A stretch of 64,000 nucleotides of DNA, taken from NCBI GenBank assembly GCA_022824025.1, contig JAJEBF010000014.1:248001-312000 (forward strand), read 5' to 3'. Made by a program: the position numbers and the translations under genes. A model generated the notes under the pieces. That model saw nothing but the letters and a program-made list of their open reading frames with translations. It searched no databases and was not told the DNA's origin. Source of the stretch: Caldilineaceae bacterium (GTDB lineage: Bacteria > Chloroflexota > Anaerolineae > Caldilineales > Caldilineaceae). How positions within the stretch are numbered: the stretch's first letter is position 1; each line of letters opens with the position of its first letter. Positions 53,065 to 61,356 of this stretch are shown piece after piece.

Positions 53065-54222
53065 ATGGCTGACAACAAGGTTGCGCTGCTCCAGAGGCAG
53101 AGCCGACGCCTCACTCTTGTCTGCAGCCTTACCCTGCTTTTCGGCGCGCTGCTGCTGCGCTTCACGGCCCTCAACCCGGACTTCAGCGCCCGCCGCTGGA
53201 TGATGATTTCCGCCCTTGTCGTGGCCGCTGAATTCTGGTTTCTGCGCCGAGTCCTCGAGCAAAACCACCCGCCCGGCCAGCAAGACCTGTACCCCGACCT
53301 GGGGCCCGCCAATGTACTCACAGTCTATCGGGGTCTTGCCTACGCCTGGATGGCTGGCTTCCTGCTTCTGCCGCGGCCCGGCGGCCTCATGGATTGGCTC
53401 CCTGCCCTCCTCTACATCGGCGCAAGCATCTCAGACGTTTTCGATGGCTTCCTGGCCCGCAGATCCGGGCGCGTAACCCGCTTGGGCGAAACGCTGGACA
53501 TGGAGTTCGACGGCTTCGGCGTCCTGGTCGCCTGTGCGCTGGCCGTGCAATACGGGCAGCTGCCCCTCGTTTTCCTCCTGGTGGCTTTTGCGCGCCCTCT
53601 CTTTGTCTGGGGCATGCTGTTGCGCACACGCATGGACCTGCCCAACTTCCCCATGACCCAGAGTGACCAGCGCCGCATCGTGGCCGGTCTGCTCATGATC
53701 TTCCTATGCACGGTCCTGTGGCCCATTTTCGAGCCGCCCGTCTCCTACGCCGTCGGCGCTGTCTTCGGCGCAGCTGTTTCCCTCGGCTTCCTGCGAGACT
53801 GGCTGGTCAACATCGGCTGGCTGCGGCCGGACCGTCCCGCCTACAAATACTGGCGCGCCCGCCTGAAACTCTGGGCCTTCGAAAGGGCGCCCGTAGGCCT
53901 CCGTATTGCGATTGCGGCGCTCGTCTCTACCATGGTCCCAAATCTGCTGGCTGCAGGAACCGCTATCCCCGCGTCACTGCTCGCGCCGGTATCCACCTTG
54001 GCCGTTGCTGGCGGTTTGACCGCCCTCCTTGGCATTGGCGCCCGGACGTCGTCAGGAATCCTCTGCGCGGCCGCCTACATTTACTTTGCTTTCGGCGGCC
54101 AGGCCTGGCTGGCTCTGACACTCCTCGTCCTTTCCTCCCTCCTGCTCATCCTCGGCAGCGGATCATTCACGCTCTGGGTTCCGGAGGCCCGGTGGCTGCG
54201 TTTCGGCGCCGCCCAGGAATGA
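53065..54222 (+). CDS. CDP-alcohol phosphatidyltransferase family membrane enzyme
   Basis: A 385-residue protein with about ten membrane segments. The family motif D-x2-D-G-x2-A-R-x8-G-x3-D-x3-D is complete in 'SDVFDGFLARRSGRVTRLGETLDMEFDGFG' (split here: DVFDGFLAR then GETLDMEFD). Such enzymes join a CDP-activated lipid to an alcohol head group. It is longer than typical 180-220-residue members: a N-terminal two-helix extension and a C-terminal four- to five-helix domain surround the core. The substrate is unknown. A small membrane protein gene and a PLP enzyme gene follow. Confidence 0.85.
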   Translation: MADNKVALLQRQSRRLTLVCSLTLLFGALLLRFTALNPDFSARRWMMISALVVAAEFWFLRRVLEQNHPPGQQDLYPDLGPANVLTVYRGLAYAWMAGFLLLPRPGGLMDWLPALLYIGASISDVFDGFLARRSGRVTRLGETLDMEFDGFGVLVACALAVQYGQLPLVFLLVAFARPLFVWGMLLRTRMDLPNFPMTQSDQRRIVAGLLMIFLCTVLWPIFEPPVSYAVGAVFGAAVSLGFLRDWLVNIGWLRPDRPAYKYWRARLKLWAFERAPVGLRIAIAALVSTMVPNLLAAGTAIPASLLAPVSTLAVAGGLTALLGIGARTSSGILCAAAYIYFAFGGQAWLALTLLVLSSLLLILGSGSFTLWVPEARWLRFGAAQE

Positions 54223-54424
54223 AGCCCCCCGGCCCGCTCGAAACCAGACGCGTCACGACTGAACCGGGCGCGGTCCGAAGCCTCCATGGCAAGGCACGCC
54301 CCGCTCCATCCACTCCAAAATGCGCCCGTTGTGTGAATGATAAGAATGTGCCATCATAGAAGCACTGATGACCCCCCATGCGCCGGGGCGGCCATGCTGG
54401 ATTCACACGAGGAGATATGAGACC

Positions 54425-54760
54425 ATGAACGACCTGCGTTCTCTGGGTTCAAATTCGTATCGAATTATCGCCCTCGCTCTTATCACCGGTCTGATTCACC
54501 TGTATGTCGGTATTACTGGCGGATTTGCCCTCCTAATCCTCAATGGCCTTGGTTTCATCGCGCTGGTCGCCGGTCTATACCTGCTACCCCAGCTCGCCAG
54601 CTGGAATACGCATATCCGTTGGACGCTGGTTGCCTACACGGCGGTAACAATTATCGGCTATTTCTTTATCGTCCCTCAACCGCTCAACTACGCCCTGGGC
54701 CTTGTGACGAAGGCCGTCGAAGTTCTGCTGATCGTCCTGCTCTTCCTGAAATCGAGGTAA
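54425..54760 (+). CDS. Small four-helix membrane protein
   Basis: A 111-residue integral membrane protein with GGAGA 11 nt before its ATG. Four hydrophobic segments span residues about 13-32, 35-55, 65-83 and 86-108. Conserved-looking features are 'IHLYVGI' and the small charged C-terminus 'LFLKSR'. I do not recognise a functional family. Its stop is 4 nt before the next gene, so the two are co-transcribed. Confidence 0.75.
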   Translation: MNDLRSLGSNSYRIIALALITGLIHLYVGITGGFALLILNGLGFIALVAGLYLLPQLASWNTHIRWTLVAYTAVTIIGYFFIVPQPLNYALGLVTKAVEVLLIVLLFLKSR

Positions 54761-54764
54761 CACC

Positions 54765-55811
54765 ATGCGCATTGATGAACTTGAAACTCCCATCGGCGTC
54801 GTAGACCTGGACCGCCTGTCTGCCAACATTGACCGGCTTCAGAGCTACCTGGAATCACACGACATCGACAACCGGCCCCACATAAAGACCCATCGCATAC
54901 CTGCCATCGCCCATATGCAGCTGAAAGCTGGCGCCGTCGGCATCACCTGCCAGACATTGAGCGAAGCCGAGGTCATGTGCAGCGCCGGCGTAACAGATAT
55001 CTTTCTCCCCTATAACCTGCTGAGCAAAGCAAAACTGAAACGCCTGATGCTCCTGTCCCGGCGCGCAAAGATCAGCGTCACGGCAGATTCCGCCGCGACC
55101 GTGGCAGGATACGCCGAAGCGGCCGCGCAAGAGGGCTCTCCTCTCCCGGTTCTGATTGAAATGGATGGCGGATATGAGCGCTGCGGGGTGACGACGCCTG
55201 AAGGCGTGCGCCATTTGGCCAGGCAGATCGACGATGCCTCCCACCTTCACTTCGGCGGGCTCATGGTCTACCCTTCAAATCCCGAGTCCAATGCCTTTAT
55301 GGCCGAGTCAAAAATGCTGCTCGCTCAAGACGGCCTCGACGTGGAGCGGACCAGCGGAGGAAGTTCCTTCTGCATGTGGCAGGCCCACGAATTTACGGAG
55401 ATAACAGAACACCGCGCGGGCATGTATGTCTACGGTGATCGGAACCTGATCGACGCCGGCGTAATGACGCTGGACGACTGTTCCTACATCGTCTTGGCGA
55501 CTGTAGTGAGCAGGCCCACCGAGGACAGAATCGTACTTGATTCAGGCAGCAAAGCGCTTGCCGCTGATGGCGCCCGTCAGTCCCCTGGCCACGGTCTGAT
55601 CGTCGAATATCCGGAAGCGGAAATCTTCAAGCTCTCGGAAGAGCATGGACATGTCGATGTTTCCCGCTGCAGCCGCAAGCCCGAGATCGGTGAAAGGGTC
55701 AGTGTTCTCGTCAACCACTGTTGCGTCTCCAACAATCTCTTCCCCCGTGTCATCGGTCATCGCAAAGGGGAAGTCGAGCTTGAATGGCCAATTCTCGCTA
55801 AGGGTTGGTGA
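54765..55811 (+). CDS. D-threonine aldolase / D-serine dehydratase-like PLP enzyme
   Basis: The 348-residue product has the alanine-racemase fold: 'TPIGVVDLDRLSANIDRLQ' at the start, the PLP lysine in 'RPHIKTHRIPAIA' (about K45), 'EMDGGYERCGV', and the metal site 'VLVNHCCVSNNLFPRV' (His and Cys) near the end. These enzymes cleave or dehydrate D-3-hydroxy amino acids using PLP and a divalent metal. GAGG is 7 nt before the ATG, and the previous stop is 4 nt away. The exact substrate is not predictable. Confidence 0.9.
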   Translation: MRIDELETPIGVVDLDRLSANIDRLQSYLESHDIDNRPHIKTHRIPAIAHMQLKAGAVGITCQTLSEAEVMCSAGVTDIFLPYNLLSKAKLKRLMLLSRRAKISVTADSAATVAGYAEAAAQEGSPLPVLIEMDGGYERCGVTTPEGVRHLARQIDDASHLHFGGLMVYPSNPESNAFMAESKMLLAQDGLDVERTSGGSSFCMWQAHEFTEITEHRAGMYVYGDRNLIDAGVMTLDDCSYIVLATVVSRPTEDRIVLDSGSKALAADGARQSPGHGLIVEYPEAEIFKLSEEHGHVDVSRCSRKPEIGERVSVLVNHCCVSNNLFPRVIGHRKGEVELEWPILAKGW

Positions 55812-55888
55812 TAGCGTAAGACACAACGCCGGGAGCCCGAGTCGGCTCTCCTTGAATGCCTTCCTCTGCTCTTCGTGACAGGAATAGT

Positions 55889-57763
55889 TCAAAACGCGAG
55901 GCCCAACAACTGTGGCAAGGCTACGATGCCGAGATAAGCCAGCAAAATCACAACCAGCGCCAGCCGGATCTTCCCCCACACCCCAAGGCGGCCAAACCAG
56001 CCCCCATCGCCGGCGCCGCTCTTACGGGGCGGGCTCTGTTCCTCGCGGGCAGCCTCCCGGCGACGTTGGGCAGGACCGGCAGGCGGCTCGATGGACGGGT
56101 CGCTTGCCATCCGAGGTGGGGGCGGACCCGAATGCTCGTTCCCGTCACCCGCAGGCTGGCTCAGGATTCGATGCAGATCAGCGGCCACAGAAGGCAGCTG
56201 CCTCTTGAGCAAATCCAGCCCCGGAAATTCCAGGTAGAGTAATTCAAGGTTGGTCTCGGCATACGCGCTTTGGCCGTAGGGTTCATCCGACAGTACCGCT
56301 TTCTCCCCAAAAACCTCGCCTTCGCCCCGCGTCCAACTGCCCGCCCCATTCAGCAGCTGCAGTCGCACTGCCCCTCTTTCGATAAAGTAAAGCGCATCGC
56401 TGGGAGCGCCCGCCCGGAAAACCTGTTCACCTTGTCTGAACTGGGCCAGTCGCATATGCCGCGCGATTTCCCCCAGTTCGTTAACGTCGAGTTGTGCCAG
56501 CAAGGGGAACCGTCGCAGTCTACCCTCGCTGATCGACTCCCTTTGTGGAGCCGGACCAGGGTCCGCCGTCTGGTCGATAGCTTCCCTTAACACCGGAATT
56601 CGTGCCGCCAATTCCTCCAAATCGGACCTGAACAGCGCCCAGAGATTTGTGTTGCGGAGAGCCGTCGCGTTCTCCAATCGGTCCTCCCCTTTCAACAGGC
56701 TCATCGCGCCAAAGAAGCTGCCAGCGCCAACGCGGGCCAACTCCTCAAGCACGCCGCTCTCGTTCTCAGCCGTCAATTCCACCTCGCCCTCATCAACAAG
56801 ATAGAGAGCGTCACTGCTATCGCCCAAGCGATAGATCGACTCACCTGACGGAACATGCTGAAGAACAAGCCTCTGAACGACAACATTCAATTCGGCGGTT
56901 TCCAACCCGCCAAAGAGTGGAGTCTGCGCCAGCCTGACAACTGCCTGTGTCTGGTCTCTGGCGCTTAACCTGCCCCGACTGTGCCGGCCGAGAGCCCGCC
57001 GCAGCAAAGGATACTGGCTGCTGAGACTGTGAAAAGTCGCCGCCGGAAGGGCCCACACAACACATTCTTCGACTGCAAACGCGCTCGCTTCATACTGCTT
57101 GTTCGTCAATATGGGCAGAACACCAAAAAGGTTTCCAGGTTCAATCAGGTTTGCTGTCGGGCTTGGATCCTCCGGCGTTGGGGCCGGTTGCATCTCCATG
57201 GCCCCCCGCTCCAACAGAAAGAGAGCCTCCGCTTTCTCCCCGCTCTGAAACAGAAACCTGCCGCGCTGCAAACGGTGGGGCTGCATACTGCGGGCCAGCG
57301 GCGCAATCACTCTACTGGGCGCGCCTTCCAGCGCACGCGTCTTGCTGAGCTTGTCCACCAGATAATCTTCCAGTTGAGAAATCTGCTCGCCAAAATTCTG
57401 ACTCAGTTTGATCCCAATCCCATACTGTCTTTGAAGCACACGGCGCAAGTCCGAGTCAGGCAACGCCCACATCTGGATATCAGATGCCGCCACTGCGCTC
57501 GTATTGTGCGCCAGCCCGCGCAAAAACTCAGCCTCGCCAAGTAGACTGCCCGGACCAAGAGTCGCCAACACCGAGCCGCTTGAATCAAACAGCCGAACAA
57601 AACCCTTCCGAATCAGGTAGAGTTCGCTGCAGGTCTCGTCGCTCCGAAACAGCGTCGCGCCGCCCGGCCGGCTCTCCTCGCGCAAAATCGATACGATTTC
57701 TCTTAGCTCCATATCTGACAAATCATGAAATAGGGGCGTAGCTCGCAAGAATTCGACAGACAT
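55889..57763 (-). CDS. Tail-anchored protein with four cyclic-nucleotide-binding-like domains
   Basis: From the ATG at 57763 (AAAGGAG 6 nt upstream) the product has 624 residues. Four cNMP-binding beta-barrels follow one another: about 5-120, 165-265, 290-400 and 420-530; each shows the 'G..LF..G......LYLI..G.V.L' and 'G..FGE...L' pattern (e.g. 'GSLLGEAEFLRG', 'GSFFGAMSLLKG', 'GEVFGEKAVLSD'). A Pro/Arg-rich linker leads to one C-terminal membrane helix (about 598-620, 'IRLALVVILLAYLGIVALPQLLG'). No output domain (HTH, cyclase, kinase) is present. It may be a membrane-tethered nucleotide sensor or scaffold. Confidence 0.85.
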   Translation of the reverse strand: MSVEFLRATPLFHDLSDMELREIVSILREESRPGGATLFRSDETCSELYLIRKGFVRLFDSSGSVLATLGPGSLLGEAEFLRGLAHNTSAVAASDIQMWALPDSDLRRVLQRQYGIGIKLSQNFGEQISQLEDYLVDKLSKTRALEGAPSRVIAPLARSMQPHRLQRGRFLFQSGEKAEALFLLERGAMEMQPAPTPEDPSPTANLIEPGNLFGVLPILTNKQYEASAFAVEECVVWALPAATFHSLSSQYPLLRRALGRHSRGRLSARDQTQAVVRLAQTPLFGGLETAELNVVVQRLVLQHVPSGESIYRLGDSSDALYLVDEGEVELTAENESGVLEELARVGAGSFFGAMSLLKGEDRLENATALRNTNLWALFRSDLEELAARIPVLREAIDQTADPGPAPQRESISEGRLRRFPLLAQLDVNELGEIARHMRLAQFRQGEQVFRAGAPSDALYFIERGAVRLQLLNGAGSWTRGEGEVFGEKAVLSDEPYGQSAYAETNLELLYLEFPGLDLLKRQLPSVAADLHRILSQPAGDGNEHSGPPPPRMASDPSIEPPAGPAQRRREAAREEQSPPRKSGAGDGGWFGRLGVWGKIRLALVVILLAYLGIVALPQLLGLAF

Positions 57764-58071
57764 GAAAACTCCTTTCGGCTGTTGCTGCCTCCGCCTCAAG
57801 CAAACCTAATTGTGCCAGATAGAGAATGCTATCTCCAATGTCCCCTCAACGAAGGCATCGGCGACGATCCCTTGTGCCTGCCCCTGTTGCCGCGCCGCAA
57901 CAGGTTCAAACGACAAAAGCGCAAAAAACTCTGATCGACAGCTTGCGTCCGCCAGTCCACCTGGTCAAAAGCGCAAAGCCATGCCAATCCGAGTCGCAAC
58001 GCGTTAGGAAGGGGCCACTTGCCCTGCCTTGAAGATTCCGGGAAAGGAGTGGTAGGATGCATTACATGTAA
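57764..58071. other. Gene-free region upstream of the tRNA locus
   Basis: About 300 bp with no supportable ORF on either strand. It is moderately GC-rich and holds no clear hairpin-terminator or repeat. The cNMP-domain gene promoter must lie here, but no strong consensus was found. Confidence 0.4.
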
Positions 58072-58100
58072 TGGAGAATCGGCCTCGCACCTGATATAAT
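58072..58100 (+). promoter_or_regulatory. Orphan plus-strand promoter
   Basis: TGGAGA (58072-58077) and TATAAT (58095-58100) are 17 bp apart. A hairpin AGGAC/GTCCT (58107-58120) would begin the transcript, another stem (TTGGAG/CTCCAA, 58177-58192) follows, and seven Ts stand at 58230-58236. No ORF with coding character follows, so a short noncoding RNA is possible but unproven. Confidence 0.35.
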
Positions 58101-58281
58101 TGACCTAGGACGGGAGTCCTTACCAGGAAGCGGCGGGCCTTACCTTGGCCTGATACCATCCAGGACGGCCGGAGATTTGGAGATCTCTCCAATGATGGAC
58201 CCGTTTCTCTTTTGTGACCGACTGGGGGCTTTTTTTCCTGAATCCTGCTCTTCCGGAGCCAGGAAGTCGTTTCAAAAAAGT

Positions 58282-58366
<85 letters not shown>

Positions 58367-58374
58367 ACGCCAAA

Positions 58375-58404
58375 ATTATAGCGGTAGGGGTTAGTTACAG
58401 TCAA
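58375..58404 (-). promoter_or_regulatory. Promoter of tRNA-Leu
   Basis: On the minus strand TTGACT (58404-58399) and TATAAT (58380-58375) are 18 bp apart, placing the start of transcription about 2 nt before the mature tRNA 5' end at 58366. Confidence 0.8.
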
Positions 58405-58557
58405 ATTGCCAGCGACTACGCTGAGCCCCTCACCGGTGGCCGTGAGCGCATCTGCGACGGTTGTTAGCGAAGCGCGCAGGAGAGCGCAAGAGAAGATCAG
58501 ACACGCACGCCGGAATCAGCTTTTCGCTCGCCGCCCCAATCTCAAAGCGGACAGTTC

Positions 58558-59148
58558 ATGGACCAGGACAATCTAATAGAACGCTCGCTGCAAGGAGACT
58601 TGGAAGCGTTCAATCAACTGGTGATCGAATACCAAGGCCTTGGCTACGGTGTCGCCTATCGACTTCTTGACGACCCGGATTCCGCCGCCGATGCCTTGCA
58701 GGATAGCTTCATCAAAGCGTTTCGTGCGCTAGAAAACTACCGCGGTGGAAACTTCAAGAGCTGGCTGATGAGAATTATCGTGAACACCTGCTACGACCAT
58801 CTGCGCAGCCGGCAGCGGAAACGGACCGAGAGCCTGGATGACATGCCCGTGGAAGAAGAGTACATCCCTCAACTCACCGACCGCAGCGAAACGCCCCACG
58901 AGTTTGCCGAACGGCAGGAGCTGCAAGCATTGATTGGATCCGCGATTACCTCCTTGCCTGAAGTCCTTCGCACAGCCATCGTTCTTCGCGATGTCGAAGG
59001 CTACGCCTACGATGAAATCGCAGAAATCACAAGTGCTGCCGTAGGCACAGTCAAGTCTCGGATCAACCGGGCCCGCGGACGTGTGCGCGATTATCTTGGA
59101 AAACACGCGGAACTTTTGCCCGCAGTCTATCGTCATTCTTTGAAGTAG
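58558..59148 (+). CDS. ECF-type RNA polymerase sigma factor
   Basis: The 196-residue product has region 2 ('FNQLVIEYQGLGYGVAYRLLDDPDSAADALQDSFIKAFRALENYRGGNFKSWLMRIIVNTCYDHLR') and region 4 ('LPEVLRTAIVLRDVEGYAYDEIAEITSAAVGTVKSRINRARGRVRDYL') in the ECF layout, joined by an acidic linker. It directs RNA polymerase to alternative promoters. The next gene is a membrane protein with an anti-sigma profile, 134 nt downstream, suggesting a signal-responsive pair. Confidence 0.94.
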   Translation: MDQDNLIERSLQGDLEAFNQLVIEYQGLGYGVAYRLLDDPDSAADALQDSFIKAFRALENYRGGNFKSWLMRIIVNTCYDHLRSRQRKRTESLDDMPVEEEYIPQLTDRSETPHEFAERQELQALIGSAITSLPEVLRTAIVLRDVEGYAYDEIAEITSAAVGTVKSRINRARGRVRDYLGKHAELLPAVYRHSLK

Positions 59149-59282
59149 GGGAAGCGCGTTCTCCCTTCAGTTTTGCCAAGGGCCTGCCAATCGCCGCTCC
59201 TTTTCAGATCGGGCAGAGGAAATGCCGTGAAATCACACCCGGATGGTCTATCCAGGGCTTCGCCACCACAGAGTAAATCAAT

Positions 59283-60125
59283 ATGAATCCCCAACATCCG
59301 CATTCAGTCGATGAAGAATTGGTCGCGGCATATATTGACGGTGATGTCACCGTTGAAGAACGCCAGCGCGTCGAGAACGCTATGGCGGCCGATGAACAGG
59401 TCGCCTGGGAAGTAAACACGCTTCGACAGACGGTCGAACTGCTGCAGGATCTGCCCAGCGTCCCCTTGCCCCGTTCCTTTGCCCTGACCGAAGACCAGGT
59501 CAAAGACGTTCTGATCGAACGGCGCAGCCGCGCCAATCTGGCCTCGCCGCCGCCGGAGGAGACCCACACACCCGCCGAATCCGCCTGGCGGAGATTTCTC
59601 AACTTCCTCAACGGCGGCGACCTCGCCCTCCGCAATGCCGCCGCCCTCGCCGCTGTCCTCCTCCTCGTCGTCACCGCAGTTGAATTCCAGTGGCAGCAGT
59701 CCCAGCCCGGGATCCCCTCCGCTGACGGCGGCCAGCTCTCCAGCGGCGCCGCCGCACCGCAAGCGCAGGTCACTGCAGTGGGAGGGTCCCTTTCAGATCA
59801 GACCGCCGCCAGCGCCGGCGAAAGATCAGCGCAGACCAGCCAGGAAGGCGCCCCCCAGGAAGACGAAGAACCTGTCTTCGGCGTGATGAGCGTCTCTGAA
59901 GACGACCAGGAAGCCGCCGCCCCCGCGCCCGAGCAAGCTGCCCCCGTAGCCATCCAACCTGAGACGAACGCCGCCGGCCAACAACATATCACCGAGAGCG
60001 CCGGGCCCGACAGCGCCGATCAGCCGCTCCTCACCGTCTTCAGGTATGCCCGTGTCCTCCTCGTCCTGGCCGTCATTGCCCTCTGGCTGCTCAGCCGTAC
60101 ACGATCTAGAAGCCGCCGTGCCTGA
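59283..60125 (+). CDS. Membrane anti-sigma factor candidate
   Basis: The 280-residue protein has an N-terminal acidic helical domain ('VDEELVAAYIDGDVTVEERQRVENAMAADEQVAWEV') as seen in anti-sigma factors, but without the zinc HxxxCxxC motif. A membrane helix follows at about residues 118-134 ('RNAAALAAVLLLVVTAVEF'), then a long Ala/Gln/Pro/Glu-rich exterior segment and a second hydrophobic helix near the end ('ARVLLVLAVIALWLLS'). Its position after an ECF sigma gene supports the role. The end overlaps mutM by 8 nt. Confidence 0.7.
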   Translation: MNPQHPHSVDEELVAAYIDGDVTVEERQRVENAMAADEQVAWEVNTLRQTVELLQDLPSVPLPRSFALTEDQVKDVLIERRSRANLASPPPEETHTPAESAWRRFLNFLNGGDLALRNAAALAAVLLLVVTAVEFQWQQSQPGIPSADGGQLSSGAAAPQAQVTAVGGSLSDQTAASAGERSAQTSQEGAPQEDEEPVFGVMSVSEDDQEAAAPAPEQAAPVAIQPETNAAGQQHITESAGPDSADQPLLTVFRYARVLLVLAVIALWLLSRTRSRSRRA

Positions 60126-60954
60126 ACTGCCCGAAGTTGAGACCTACGTTCGGGCCCTCAGACCTCTCCTGCAGGGAAAGACTATCCTGGCGGCCAATGT
60201 TCGCTGGCCTCGCATCATCGCTGCGCCTGACGCCGCACGATTCGCCGACCTCATCCGCGGACGCAGATTCACCTCTTTCGCACGGCGCGGTAAGTACATC
60301 CTCCTCGGTCTCGACAGCGAAGAAACGCTCATCATCCACCTGCGCATGACGGGCCAGCTCCGCCTGCACGGCACTGCCCGCGCCGGCCCGGAGCAGGCCG
60401 AAACGGGGCCCGACAAGCACACCCATGTTGTGTTTGAGTTGGATTCCGACGAGGAGTTGAGATTCCGCGACACCCGAAAATTCGGGCGCATTTGGTTGGT
60501 GGAAAAAACTGAAACGGTCGTGGGAAAGCTAGGCCCTGAACCCCTGGAAGCCGACTTCGTCCCCCAGACCCTGACCCTGGCGCTGGCAGGGCGCAAGGCC
60601 AACGTCAAATCGCTCCTGCTCAATCAAAGCCTCTTGGCCGGCGTTGGCAACATCTACGCCGACGAGTCGCTGTTTCACGCCCGAATCGACCCCAGAAGGC
60701 CCGGCGGCTCCCTATCGCTCCAGGAAATCGAGAGTCTCCATCGTGCCCTGCGCAAAGTTCTGCAGGCCGGAATCGAAGCCCAGGGCAGCTCTCTCCAGGA
60801 CTACGCGCCGCCCACCGGGGCCAAGGGCGGTTTTCAAGAGCAGTTCCAGGTCTTTCGCCGCAGCGGAGAGCCTTGCTTCCGTTGCAGTACCCCGGTCTCA
60901 CGTACCATACTCGCCCAGCGCAGCACCCACTTCTGCCCCGCGTGCCAGAAATAA
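60118..60954 (+). CDS. mutM: Formamidopyrimidine-DNA glycosylase
   Basis: The start is the GTG at 60118, giving 'MPELPEVETYVRALRPLL', the family N-terminus (Pro2 and Glu3 catalytic after Met removal); upstream in-frame sequence belongs to the anti-sigma gene. The 278-residue protein has 'RRGKYILLGLD', 'HLRMTGQLRL', the helix-two-turn-helix 'SLLNQSLLAGVGNIYADESLF' and a C-terminal zinc finger C-x2-C...C-x2-C ('PCFRCSTP' and 'FCPACQK'). It removes 8-oxoguanine and formamidopyrimidines. The 8-nt overlap with the previous gene suggests translational coupling. Confidence 0.96.
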   Translation: MPELPEVETYVRALRPLLQGKTILAANVRWPRIIAAPDAARFADLIRGRRFTSFARRGKYILLGLDSEETLIIHLRMTGQLRLHGTARAGPEQAETGPDKHTHVVFELDSDEELRFRDTRKFGRIWLVEKTETVVGKLGPEPLEADFVPQTLTLALAGRKANVKSLLLNQSLLAGVGNIYADESLFHARIDPRRPGGSLSLQEIESLHRALRKVLQAGIEAQGSSLQDYAPPTGAKGGFQEQFQVFRRSGEPCFRCSTPVSRTILAQRSTHFCPACQK

Positions 60955-61039
60955 ACGCTCACGTCACCACACTTGGGGAGCCGCCTCCACAACCTGGCAT
61001 CCGGACAAGCCTGCAGGTGCACCCTTTGCGCCTTCCGAT

Positions 61040-61270
61040 TCAGGTCCCGCTTCCCGGCGTATGACGACGCTTCGCCTCGGCCAGCTCAGCCTCAAGCGCC
61101 GCCTTTCGCTCCAACTCCGCCTCTTTCCCCTCCGCCACCGCCCGGTCCCACCTGGACTGGTAACGCCGGTCAAAAGTCGTCGCTCTCGACGGCCCAAAAA
61201 GATAGGCTGCCGCCGCGCCCGCTGCCGCCCCCAGAAGCAGGCCGAACACCAGACTCTCAGTCTTGCCCAC
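61040..61270 (-). CDS. YtxH-like small membrane protein
   Basis: A 76-residue protein with one N-terminal Gly/Ala-rich helix ('LVFGLLLGAAAGAAAAYLFGPS') ending before a basic, helical cytoplasmic tail ('RWDRAVAEGKEAELERKAALEAELAEAKRR'). This is the layout of YtxH/DUF-type general-stress small proteins, though the tail is shorter. It is 86 nt downstream of the PspC gene on the same strand, so a shared stress-related transcript is plausible. Confidence 0.65.
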   Translation of the reverse strand: MGKTESLVFGLLLGAAAGAAAAYLFGPSRATTFDRRYQSRWDRAVAEGKEAELERKAALEAELAEAKRRHTPGSGT

Positions 61271-61356
61271 CGTAATGTACTCCCTGCTCGCTCAATCTGT
61301 GCCTTTGCGACCGGCCAATCCCCTCCATCCCTTCATCGGAAACGCCATCATTCGCA

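Noticed and set aside
58230-58236. T7 run read as a strong plus-strand terminator
   Set aside because: No adjacent GC-rich hairpin precedes it within the usual distance.
58235-58262. CCGGAA-loop hairpin on the minus strand resembling the SRP RNA tip
   Set aside because: Only the loop matches; the flanking conserved SRP internal loops and length are missing.
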